NCBI GenBank assembly: GCA_902782905.1
Contig: CACZPB010000205.1
Location: 1 to 8,435, forward strand
Direction of reading: 5' to 3'
Origin: an uncultured bacterium
Lineage (GTDB): Bacteria > Cyanobacteriota > Vampirovibrionia > Gastranaerophilales > Gastranaerophilaceae
Length of the DNA stretch: 8,435 nt
The translations under genes and the position numbers were made by a program. Of the stretch, positions 1 to 6,365 are shown piece by piece. Under the pieces are notes generated by a model. That model made no database searches. It saw only the letters and a program-made list of their open reading frames with translations, and was not told the DNA's origin. The number at the start of each line of letters is the position of its first letter. Positions within the stretch are counted from its first letter, which is position 1.

Positions 1-234
1 CAATTTGAAGAAGGACAAGTTGTAAAAGGTACTGTTAATAAAGTTACAACATTCGGTGCTTTCATCAATATTTTCCCTGGAGTAGAAGCGCTTCTTCCTG
101 TCGCTGAAATGTCAGAAGAAAACGTTAATCCGTTCAATCTATACAAAGTTGGTGACGAAGTAGAAGTTCTTATCAAGAAATTTACTCCGCAAGAACACAG
201 AATTGCTTTGTCAACAAAAGATATACAAAAATAA
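1..234 (+). CDS. rpsA: S1 RNA-binding domain protein, C-terminal end (probably 30S ribosomal protein S1)
   Basis: The window opens inside this gene; frame 1 is open from base 1 to a TAA at 232-234, giving the last 77 residues. They form one S1/OB-fold RNA-binding repeat: EGQVVKGTV, then TFGAFINIFPGVEALLPVAEMS, which matches the family pattern of a glycine-rich FGAF strand followed by PGVEGLLHISELS, then VGDEVEVLIKKF and HRIALSTKD. Ribosomal protein S1 proteins end in tandem repeats of this kind and help bind mRNA to the 30S subunit. Because only one repeat is visible, another S1-domain protein (for example a polyribonucleotide nucleotidyltransferase-like or Tex-like tail) cannot be excluded. 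A strong terminator follows 25 bases downstream, so the gene ends its own transcription unit and clpB is separately expressed. Confidence 0.75.
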   Translation, partial: QFEEGQVVKGTVNKVTTFGAFINIFPGVEALLPVAEMSEENVNPFNLYKVGDEVEVLIKKFTPQEHRIALSTKDIQK

Positions 235-258
235 TTTTTGGGAGAAAAGATAGTTGAT

Positions 259-291
259 AAAGGCGGGTTTGCTTTGCAAACCCGCCTTTTT
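259..291 (+). terminator. Intrinsic terminator of the S1-domain gene
   Basis: GGCGGGTTTGC (262-272) pairs perfectly with GCAAACCCGCC (276-286) around a TTT loop. The stem can be lengthened by the flanking A residues (259-261) pairing with the T tract 287-291. This GC-rich stem in an AT-rich setting, followed by five T residues, is a textbook Rho-independent terminator for the upstream + strand gene. Confidence 0.93.
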
Positions 292-333
292 ATACATAAT
301 ATTTGCAAAATATTAATTAAACATTAAAAATTA

Positions 334-360
334 TTGATTTTTTCAAAAAAATATTAAAAT
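334..360 (+). promoter_or_regulatory. Possible sigma70-type promoter of clpB
   Basis: After the S1-gene terminator, clpB needs its own promoter within 292-434. The best fit I see is TTGATT (334-339) with TAAAAT (355-360), but the 15-base spacing is short. TTATTG (331-336) with the same -10 box gives 18. The stretch is so AT-rich that chance matches are likely. I see no CIRCE (TTAGCACTC-N9-GAGTGCTAA) and no CtsR-type GGTCAAA tandem, the usual operators of heat-shock genes in many bacteria. Confidence 0.3.
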
Positions 361-368
361 AAAAACAG

Positions 369-387
369 GGGTAAATATAAATTACCC
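369..387 (+). promoter_or_regulatory. Inverted repeat in the clpB leader
   Basis: GGGTAA (369-374) and TTACCC (382-387) form a perfect 6-bp inverted repeat around a 7-base AT-rich centre. It lies just downstream of the proposed clpB promoter and 48 bases before the start codon. It could be a repressor operator or a leader hairpin. I do not recognise it as a known heat-shock operator. Confidence 0.4.
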
Positions 388-434
388 TCTGCCAATATTT
401 TTAAAACACGGTGGCAAGATACGGAGTTAGAAAT

Positions 435-3026
435 ATGATTAATTTTGAAAAATTTACAAATTATTCTCAGGAAATAATATTTGCAGCAAGTGCGAAAAAA
501 GATTTTTACAAAAATACTGAAATTCAGCCTGAACATATTGTTTTGGCGATGATTGAGGACAAGGGAATTGCAAAAGATTATTTAGAAGAATTAAAGCTTT
601 TAAAGCAAAATTTTATTAATGAAATAGTTGCAAAGATTAAAGAATATCCGACAATTTCCGGCGGAGTCGCGAGCCAGCAGGTATTTTTGTCAAGAGATAC
701 AAATGCACTTCTAGAAATTGCAACGCAGGAAGCGGAAACTTTAAAGGACGAATTTGTAGGAATTGAGTGCATCTTGATTGCGATGACAAAATTGGACGGA
801 GCAAATATTAGTGCATTACTCAAAAAATACGGTGTGAATACAAACTCAATTCTTAATGCAATGAAGAAAATAAGAGGTAATAAAAAAGTGGATAGTAAAA
901 ACGCAGAAGAAAACATGAAGGCTTTGGAAAAATATTCTACCGACCTTACGGAACGAGCAAGGAAGGGTAAATTAGACCCTGTAATCGGGCGTGACGAAGA
1001 AGTCAGAAGAATTATTCAAGTCTTGAACAGAAGAACAAAAAATAACCCAGTGCTAATTGGTGAACCTGGGGTCGGTAAAACGGCAATCGTTGAAGGTTTG
1101 GCTCAAAGAATTATAAGGGGCGATGTGCCGGAAAGCTTAAAAGAAGTAAAGCTTATCTCTCTTGATTTGGGCGCACTCGTAGCAGGCGCAAAATTTAGAG
1201 GCGAATTCGAAGAAAGATTAAAAGCGGTATTAAAAGAAGTTCAGGAGTCAAACGGTGAAATTGTTATGTTTATTGATGAACTTCATACCGTAGTCGGTGC
1301 AGGTGCAACCGAGGGTTCTATGGATGCGGGGAATCTTCTTAAACCGATGCTTGCAAGAGGCGAGCTCAGAACAATCGGCGCAACTACGGTTAACGAGTAC
1401 CGCAAGTATATTGAAAAAGGCCCTGCTCTTGAAAGACGTTTTCAACCGGTGCTTGTTGATGAACCTTCGGTTGAAGATACAATATCAATATTAAGAGGAC
1501 TTAAAGGTAAATATGAAGTGCACCACGGAGTAAGAATTCTGGATAGCGCACTTATTGCAGCTGCGCAATTATCTGACAGATATATTACAGACAGATTTTT
1601 GCCTGATAAAGCAATAGATTTGATTGATGAAGCAGCTTCCGCTTTGAGAATTGAAATCGATTCAATGCCGGAAGAAATTGATGTAATGCTGCGTCAAAAA
1701 ATTCAATTGGAGATTGAGAGAGAGGCTTTGAAAAAAGAGACTTCTCCTGAAAGCATTGCTAAGATTGACAAATTAACCTCCGAAATTGATGAACTCGCAG
1801 GAAAAATTGATAAACTTAAAGCCCAGTGGGAAATTGAGAAAAATACTATTACCGGAGAAGCGGGAATAAAAGAAGAAATTGATAAGGTTAAAAATCAGAT
1901 TGCCGAAGCTGAACGTAACACTGATTTACAAACAGCTGCGGAACTTAAGTATGGCAAGTTGATGGAGCTGGAGAAAAAGCTTCAATCAATTCAAGGCAAA
2001 GAAAAGAGCGAAAACAGACTTCTTAAGGAAGAAATCGACGGTGATGATATCGCTGCAATAGTTTCAAAATGGACGGGAATTCCTGTAAACAAACTTGTTG
2101 AGAGCGAAATGCAAAAACTTTTGAGAATGGAAGATGTACTGCACAAACGTCTTATCGGTCAAGAAGAAGCTGTTAATACCGTTTCTGATGCAATCCGCAG
2201 AGCTCGTTCAGGCTTGAAAGATCCAAAACGTCCTATTGGTACATTTATTTTCTTAGGACCTACAGGCGTTGGTAAGACAGAACTTGCAAAAACTTTGGCA
2301 GAGTTCTTGTTCAATGATGAAGATGCAATTGTTAGAATTGATATGTCAGAATATATGGAAAAACATAACGTTGCAAGGCTTGTTGGTGCGCCTCCGGGGT
2401 ATGTAGGATATGAAGAAGGCGGACAATTGACTGAAGCTGTAAGACGTAAACCGTATTCTGTAGTGCTTTTTGATGAGATAGAAAAGGCTCACCCTGATGT
2501 ATTCAATATAATGCTTCAAATCTTTGATGACGGAAGATTAACGGATTCTAAGGGAAGGACTGTTGATTTTAAAAACACTGTTATTATTATGACTTCAAAT
2601 ATCGGAAGCGACATTATACTTGAGGATTCTATCAATAATGCAGGTTCTAATTTTGAAGAAACAAAGGAAAAGGTTAACGCTGTGATGAGAGAAAGATTTA
2701 AGCCTGAATTCTTAAACAGAGTTGACGAAACTATATTCTTTAAAGGCTTAACAATGGATCAATTATCTTCTATAGTTGATATTCAGATCGAGAACTTAAG
2801 AAAGCTTTTGAAAGACCATAATATGACATGCGAAATTACAGAAGATGCAAAAGAAGTCCTTGCCCGCAGAGGATTTAACCCGATATACGGGGCAAGACCG
2901 CTCAAACGTGTAATCAGACAACTTGTCGAGAACCCGCTTTCTAAACTAATCTTGAGCCAAAAATTCATCGACGGCGACTGCATCAAGATTGATACGAAGG
3001 ATGATGAGATTGTGTTTGAAAAGTAA
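435..3026 (+). CDS. clpB: ATP-dependent protein disaggregase ClpB
   Basis: ClpB is a hexameric cytoplasmic AAA+ chaperone that threads aggregated proteins through its pore together with DnaK/DnaJ/GrpE. Read from ATG 435 the protein has 863 residues, the usual family length. Domains in order: Clp N-terminal domain (about 1-145); first ATPase with Walker A GEPGVGKT (209-216), Walker B VMFIDE (277-282) and arginine-finger pair ERR (about 333-335); coiled-coil middle domain (about 405-535) with the diagnostic AAELKYGKL; second ATPase with Walker A GPTGVGKT (608-615), pore loop GYVG (655-658), Walker B VVLFDE (676-681), sensor-1 TSN and sensor-2 GARPLKR. The middle domain separates it from ClpA and ClpC. 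The first pore loop reads KFRG where many ClpB proteins have KYRG. I prefer ATG 435 over GTG 411 because GGAG (423-426) sits 8 bases ahead and the protein then begins MINFEKFT, as in relatives. It is monocistronic between two terminators. Confidence 0.97.
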   Translation: MINFEKFTNYSQEIIFAASAKKDFYKNTEIQPEHIVLAMIEDKGIAKDYLEELKLLKQNFINEIVAKIKEYPTISGGVASQQVFLSRDTNALLEIATQEAETLKDEFVGIECILIAMTKLDGANISALLKKYGVNTNSILNAMKKIRGNKKVDSKNAEENMKALEKYSTDLTERARKGKLDPVIGRDEEVRRIIQVLNRRTKNNPVLIGEPGVGKTAIVEGLAQRIIRGDVPESLKEVKLISLDLGALVAGAKFRGEFEERLKAVLKEVQESNGEIVMFIDELHTVVGAGATEGSMDAGNLLKPMLARGELRTIGATTVNEYRKYIEKGPALERRFQPVLVDEPSVEDTISILRGLKGKYEVHHGVRILDSALIAAAQLSDRYITDRFLPDKAIDLIDEAASALRIEIDSMPEEIDVMLRQKIQLEIEREALKKETSPESIAKIDKLTSEIDELAGKIDKLKAQWEIEKNTITGEAGIKEEIDKVKNQIAEAERNTDLQTAAELKYGKLMELEKKLQSIQGKEKSENRLLKEEIDGDDIAAIVSKWTGIPVNKLVESEMQKLLRMEDVLHKRLIGQEEAVNTVSDAIRRARSGLKDPKRPIGTFIFLGPTGVGKTELAKTLAEFLFNDEDAIVRIDMSEYMEKHNVARLVGAPPGYVGYEEGGQLTEAVRRKPYSVVLFDEIEKAHPDVFNIMLQIFDDGRLTDSKGRTVDFKNTVIIMTSNIGSDIILEDSINNAGSNFEETKEKVNAVMRERFKPEFLNRVDETIFFKGLTMDQLSSIVDIQIENLRKLLKDHNMTCEITEDAKEVLARRGFNPIYGARPLKRVIRQLVENPLSKLILSQKFIDGDCIKIDTKDDEIVFEK

Positions 3027-3040
3027 AATACAAAACATAC

Positions 3041-3077
3041 AAAAATCCGCTTGCTTAATTTATGTAAGCGGATTTTT
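3041..3077. terminator. Bidirectional terminator between clpB and the polysaccharide locus
   Basis: AAAAATCCGCTT (3041-3052) pairs perfectly with AAGCGGATTTTT (3066-3077); G53-T65 wobble and C54-G64 extend the stem around a 9-base loop. Each strand ends the stem in five T residues, so it works for clpB (+) and for the convergent glycosyltransferase (-). The stop codon of the minus-strand gene (3060-3062) lies inside the loop, so its last few codons are written by the terminator itself. Confidence 0.9.
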
Positions 3078-4136
3078 GCATTTATCATTTCTTTCAATAA
3101 GTCTTTCAGTTTTGAATTTTATTTTTATTCCTAGAATTGTAATGACTTTCCAAATATCTTCATTTTTTATAGAAAAAATTAACTGTATTAATTTTTTTAA
3201 ACCATTTTTACTTTTAAACCATATGCTTAATTTCTTAATAACGTAGTCTTTTCCCCAAGGTGATATTTTGTAATAATCCCACCATCTTTCTTCATGGTGA
3301 ACAATTTTACAGGTGTTCCAAGGTTTTTCTAAACCTGCATAGTGTATTATTTTAGGTTTTTCAAATGCATATTTGATTTTATCCAAACCAAAAGGCGTAT
3401 TGCTATAATCATCACTATAGTTTATTAATGTGAAAACATTATATTCTGGAGAAATGAATTCTATATTTTCACGATATTTTTGACCAAAAATCATATTTAA
3501 TAAATCTTGATCACAATATGGCAAAGTTGGATATTTGTGTAATAAATCTAAGATTTGCTCATAAATTTTCAACTTTCTGGTTTTTTTTAAATTGACAAGA
3601 TAAAACCCAGCATTAAAATATGAATTTTCAATAGGATTTTGTTGAAATTTTTCAAACTCAGGAAGTTTGTAGCAATGAGATAAAACCTTCTCTCGATTCT
3701 GCATTGCATAAATTTCAGGAACAGCCAAAAAAATTTTATCTTCATTAAGAATAACTTGAGATAAATCACAATCAATTATCATATCACCATCAACAAAAAA
3801 ACACTTTTCGATATAATCTGGAAGAATGTCAAACATCAAAAGTCTAAAGTAGCATGCTTTTGAGATCCATTTATTTTTAAAATCACTTTCATTTATAAAA
3901 TCAAAATTATGTATATGTTTTTCCATTGCAATAAACATAATTTTGCAGTTATATTTGTTTTTTAATTTATTTATTTGCTTAAAATCGTCTTGAGTAAATT
4001 TATATGTAAAAATATAAAATCTTGCAATTTTATTTTTGTCTAAATTTTCTAGTATAGAGGTCATTGCGATACCAATTACTTTTGTATAATTATTATCAGC
4101 CGTTAAAACAATATTTATATAATCATTTTCCATCAT
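3060..4136 (-). CDS. GT8-family glycosyltransferase (LgtC/GspA-like)
   Basis: Predicted retaining glycosyltransferase that moves a sugar, typically galactose or glucose from a UDP-sugar, onto a surface glycan. With ATG 4136 the protein has 358 residues. GT8 hallmarks are in order: an N-terminal nucleotide-binding fold (NIVLTADNNY), the metal-binding DGD motif (D116-x-D118 within FFVDGDMI), YFNAGFYLVNL (about 173-183), CDQD (208-211), and the C-terminal HYAGLEKPW (265-273), the H-x-x-G-x-x-K-PW signature. No signal peptide or membrane span is evident; a soluble, perhaps membrane-associated enzyme is expected. TTG 4151 is also in frame, but GGAG lies 9 bases before ATG 4136, which overlaps the upstream TGA as ATGA, indicating translational coupling. 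The tail contains ILGIKIKF, a motif shared with the upstream protein. Acceptor and sugar cannot be read from sequence. The last codons lie in the shared terminator. Confidence 0.9.
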   Translation of the reverse strand: MMENDYINIVLTADNNYTKVIGIAMTSILENLDKNKIARFYIFTYKFTQDDFKQINKLKNKYNCKIMFIAMEKHIHNFDFINESDFKNKWISKACYFRLLMFDILPDYIEKCFFVDGDMIIDCDLSQVILNEDKIFLAVPEIYAMQNREKVLSHCYKLPEFEKFQQNPIENSYFNAGFYLVNLKKTRKLKIYEQILDLLHKYPTLPYCDQDLLNMIFGQKYRENIEFISPEYNVFTLINYSDDYSNTPFGLDKIKYAFEKPKIIHYAGLEKPWNTCKIVHHEERWWDYYKISPWGKDYVIKKLSIWFKSKNGLKKLIQLIFSIKNEDIWKVITILGIKIKFKTERLIERNDKCKNPLT

Positions 4137-5266
4137 ATATTTTTTCTCCAAATCATTCTTGCAAAAGAAAATTTAATTCCTAATATTCTTAAATACGCTC
4201 TCTTTCTTTTTCTATTTATCTCAACGTGAATAATAAATTTTCTTAAACTTCCGTATTTTTGATTAAAACGGCATATTGACTTAAATATTTTTCCGGAACG
4301 TGCGAAGACAATAAATGGAAAATCTGTAAAAGTATATTTACCTGTTATAAGGAAACAAATACAATCTTTTAATGTTGCTTTGGGTGCCGCTTCTTGATTT
4401 AAACTTTCATCACCAATTGTAGCCCAAGGAATACTTCCTAATACATTTGCCGTCTGCATGTCAAGATGATTTATAATATAATCAAAATAATGAAAATATA
4501 TATTAAGACTCATTTTGTTCTCTACACCATTTAGGATAACTGCATTAGAAAAATTTTTAGCATACTCTATAACTCCTGCTAAATAGTCATTAAAGCCCCA
4601 ATCCAATATCCTTTTATCATACCCTAATTCTGTGATTGGAATTATTTTATTTTCAACTTTTTTAAAACCTGTAGTTTGTCCGTCAGCTGTTCTACCTAAT
4701 AGTTCAATCCACCATGAAAAGTATCTTGAACCCGCATAATATGCAATCTTTTCTGATTTTGTATTTTGATTCATTCTAAAATCACAAGTATGATACATTG
4801 TGTATATTTTGCAAGGCGATATTTCATTTAAGATACTTGATATGTAATCTTGTGTTCTTCCAGTGCCTTGTAAATCAACAAATGCTATATTATTTTCTGA
4901 AAAATCAATTTCTTGTTTAAAATATTCTTTCAACAAACCTCGTTTTTCTTCAATTGCAGACAAAAAACTTTTTTTAGCTTTTAAATCTGTTAACAATTTA
5001 TCCCTATAAAATATTCTTTGTTGATTATTAAAAATCATTTTTTTATCTTTAATGCAAAGAATTTCTGATAAAATGGTCTCTTGAATACCTAATCTATATG
5101 ACAAAAACTCTACGCTTAATCTATTGCCATATTCTTCAAACAAAGTTTCTATATATTCAGAATATTTATTTTTACTAGGAATTCTCCAAGCTAGCCGAGA
5201 ACCGTATAAATATTTTGTTTTAATTGATATATTTTTTTGCTGTATGATAATATTTGCTATAAGCAT
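4133..5266 (-). CDS. C-terminal part of a frameshifted COG5610-like polysaccharide-locus protein
   Basis: From ATG 5264-5266 this frame gives 377 residues, but it stays open back to 5404 (423 codons) and that upstream part reads PDVYSLGCSFSGPILYSF and IYFIARDGYI, continuing the HAD protein encoded just upstream in another frame. I therefore treat it as the second half of one gene, not an independent gene: ATG 5266 has no convincing ribosome binding site and sits mid-domain. Features include YLYGSRLAWRIPS and FVDLQGTGRTQD, patterns I associate with the C-terminal region of COG5610-type proteins of capsule and rhamnan loci; the biochemical role of that region is not established. The end is strongly basic (INRKRKRAYLR) followed by ILGIKFSF. 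Its TGA overlaps the glycosyltransferase ATG. Unless slippage or variation restores the frame, it is probably untranslated or made only as a fragment. Confidence 0.75.
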   Translation of the reverse strand: MLIANIIIQQKNISIKTKYLYGSRLAWRIPSKNKYSEYIETLFEEYGNRLSVEFLSYRLGIQETILSEILCIKDKKMIFNNQQRIFYRDKLLTDLKAKKSFLSAIEEKRGLLKEYFKQEIDFSENNIAFVDLQGTGRTQDYISSILNEISPCKIYTMYHTCDFRMNQNTKSEKIAYYAGSRYFSWWIELLGRTADGQTTGFKKVENKIIPITELGYDKRILDWGFNDYLAGVIEYAKNFSNAVILNGVENKMSLNIYFHYFDYIINHLDMQTANVLGSIPWATIGDESLNQEAAPKATLKDCICFLITGKYTFTDFPFIVFARSGKIFKSICRFNQKYGSLRKFIIHVEINRKRKRAYLRILGIKFSFARMIWRKNI

Positions 5267-5348
5267 AGGAATATAACCATCTCTTGCAATAAAATATATT
5301 GTTTTAAATTTTCTGGAGTTAGCCTGCTCTAAAATCCAATCAACAAAG

Positions 5349-6188
5349 CTATATAATATAGGACCTGAAAAAGAACATCCTAAGCTGTAAACATCTGGTT
5401 TTTTTTACATAATTAGGCATATTTAGTACTGATAAATTACTTGCACCAATACTTAGTTGACTAAAAGCATCAAACCTAGATTGATTTAATAAATATTGCT
5501 GATACGACTTTAATTCGTTCCTTTTATATAGCTTTGTTTTAATACCTTTGTTTTTTGCATTCTTTATATCAGCCCATTCGTTGTCTCCAACATGTATCCA
5601 ATTGTTAAAATTAACTTGTTCTTCATTTCTAACAATTTCATAAAGTTTTCCTTCATGCTTTGCACATAATTTATCTGACGATGTATATATTTTTAGATTT
5701 GCAAAGATTGGATCTACGCTTTTTAATATTAGTCGCAATTCTTCAGATGAATAATACATATCAGAAATTAAGACAACTCTTTTTTTTTCTTCTAACAATT
5801 GCTTTAATTTATTTATGTTTTTGTTTATTGGAACTAAGTTTTCAATTTCTGTTTTTATTTCTATATTTTTAATTAGTTGAACCATATCATTAGTTAAATT
5901 ATAATTATTTTGTATTACTGTATATATTTCATTTATACTTATTTCCCAGTGTTTATGTAAAAAGGCAGAGTTTGAGTGAGCGTATTCTTCAGCACCAATA
6001 CGAATCTGAGTAAAATTATTTTTTAGAAAAACCGAAAGATCAAATTCTTTAAGTTTTTCTTGAACAATTGTGAAAATTCCAATAGGTTCGGCAACTCTTC
6101 TGGTTACCAACGTGTCAAAAATATCAAATGAATATAGTTTTATATTTTTATTTTTTGTTTTAGCGTTTTTTTCTTTTTCTTCAAGCAT
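5349..6188 (-). CDS. HAD-superfamily hydrolase domain, N-terminal part of a frameshifted COG5610-like protein
   Basis: This 279-residue frame carries a complete haloacid-dehalogenase fold. Motif I is FDIFDTLV (nucleophile D22, T26), the form typical of COG5610 proteins found with polysaccharide glycosyltransferases; motif II is LISDMYYSS (S142); a lysine for motif III is available at K178 or K181 (CAKHEGKLY); motif IV is HVGDNEWADI (G201-D202, D207). Phosphatase or phosphotransferase chemistry on a sugar or glycan intermediate is the usual inference, but the substrate is unknown. After K263 a run of eight A residues shifts the frame, so the last 16 residues are out of frame and end early at a TAG. 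Removing one A joins it to the next frame as a 684-residue protein. ATG 6188 is supported by AAGGA about 9 bases upstream. The HAD motifs are all intact, so a shortened phosphatase could be active. Confidence 0.8.
   Translation of the reverse strand: MLEEKEKNAKTKNKNIKLYSFDIFDTLVTRRVAEPIGIFTIVQEKLKEFDLSVFLKNNFTQIRIGAEEYAHSNSAFLHKHWEISINEIYTVIQNNYNLTNDMVQLIKNIEIKTEIENLVPINKNINKLKQLLEEKKRVVLISDMYYSSEELRLILKSVDPIFANLKIYTSSDKLCAKHEGKLYEIVRNEEQVNFNNWIHVGDNEWADIKNAKNKGIKTKLYKRNELKSYQQYLLNQSRFDAFSQLSIGASNLSVLNMPNYVKKTRCLQLRMFFFRSYII
5399..5406 (-). other. A8 homopolymer at the frameshift point
   Basis: The + strand has eight T residues, so the minus-strand gene reads GT-AAAAAAAA-CC. Seven A residues would keep the HAD frame and the downstream frame together. 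Runs of eight or more A residues are prone to replication slippage, to RNA polymerase slippage, and to length errors in sequencing. Confidence 0.85.
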
Positions 6189-6262
6189 ACTTTATATTCC
6201 TTAACAGAAAGCAATGTCCTACATTGCTCAATAGTTTCTCTATAATCTGGATACTCTGCTGA
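6143..6262 (-). pseudogene. Possible 3' remnant of a lost upstream gene
   Basis: On the minus strand, between a TAG at 6263-6265 and a TAA at 6140-6142, 40 codons are open and overlap the start of the HAD gene. They read SAEYPDYRETIEQCRTLLSV and then a lysine-rich tail. The composition looks protein-like and could be the end of a glycosyltransferase deleted when the locus rearranged. It has no start codon with a ribosome site, and it overlaps a perfect hairpin, so chance is quite possible. Confidence 0.25.
6210..6228 (-). promoter_or_regulatory. Hairpin just upstream of the HAD gene
   Basis: AGCAATGT (6210-6217) pairs with ACATTGCT (6221-6228) across a three-base loop, an 8-bp perfect stem ending 21 bases before the ATG at 6188. 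On the minus strand TTCTGTT follows. It may be a leader hairpin, an operator or a weak attenuator; nothing in the sequence decides. Confidence 0.4.
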
Positions 6263-6274
6263 CTACCCAAGTAT

Positions 6275-6288
6275 CTATCCTAGAATAG
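6275..6288. promoter_or_regulatory. Near-palindrome CTATCCTAGAATAG, possible second operator
   Basis: Six of seven base pairs of this 14-bp site are symmetric around a central CTAG. It contains TATCCTA, which recurs in each arm of the 34-bp palindrome about 51 bases downstream, roughly five helical turns. A dimeric regulator could bind both sites. Confidence 0.35.
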
Positions 6289-6322
6289 CCAAAACTGAAT
6301 TCCTATTAGACAAATGTCCAGT

Positions 6323-6356
6323 ATTTTATCCTATCGCGTACGCGATAGGATAAAAT
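6323..6356. promoter_or_regulatory. Perfect 34-bp palindrome upstream of the XRE gene
   Basis: The arm ATTTTATCCTATCGCGT is followed at once by its exact reverse complement, with no mismatch and no spacer; the GC-rich centre CGCGTACGCG stands out in AT-rich DNA. It ends 9 bases before the first possible start codon of the XRE gene and includes TAAAAT (6351-6356), a possible -10 box. The likeliest role is an operator for the adjacent regulator (autoregulation) and perhaps for the divergent polysaccharide genes. A hairpin in RNA or a recombination site are alternatives. Confidence 0.6.
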
Positions 6357-6365
6357 GATATTATC

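Larger units (their letters stand above)
4133..6188 (-). pseudogene. Whole frameshifted gene: HAD plus C-terminal polysaccharide domain (COG5610-like)
   Basis: The two reading frames above belong to one gene interrupted at a single position. The N-terminal frame runs ...NMPNYVKK and then leaves the family pattern; one base over, the same DNA reads KPDVYSLGCSFSGP and continues without a stop to 4133. With seven A residues instead of eight the product would be 684 residues, in the size range I expect for COG5610-like proteins with an N-terminal HAD and a long C-terminal region. No other damage is visible in either half. The choice between true pseudogene, phase-variable gene, transcriptional slippage and read error cannot be made from this single sequence. 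Confidence 0.8.

Noticed and set aside
411..434. GTG at 411 as the start of clpB
   Set aside because: It adds eight residues not expected at a ClpB N-terminus and has no ribosome site; ATG 435 has GGAG at a good distance.
1248..1494. Open frames on other frames and strand inside clpB
   Set aside because: They lie wholly within a gene with complete family motifs and show no domain or ribosome site of their own.
4137..4151. TTG at 4151 as the start of the glycosyltransferase
   Set aside because: The GGAG needed for initiation lies at the very start of this extension (minus strand 4149-4146) and is placed correctly for ATG 4136, which also forms an ATGA overlap.
5267..5348. An intergenic gap between two independent polysaccharide genes
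   Set aside because: The DNA is fully open in the downstream frame up to 5404 and reads as continuous protein sequence, so it is coding and not a gap.
6255..6353. Short + strand frame reading SADYPSIYPRIAKTEF
   Set aside because: No start codon with a ribosome site, and it ends inside the perfect palindrome; likely a chance opening opposite the possible minus-strand remnant.
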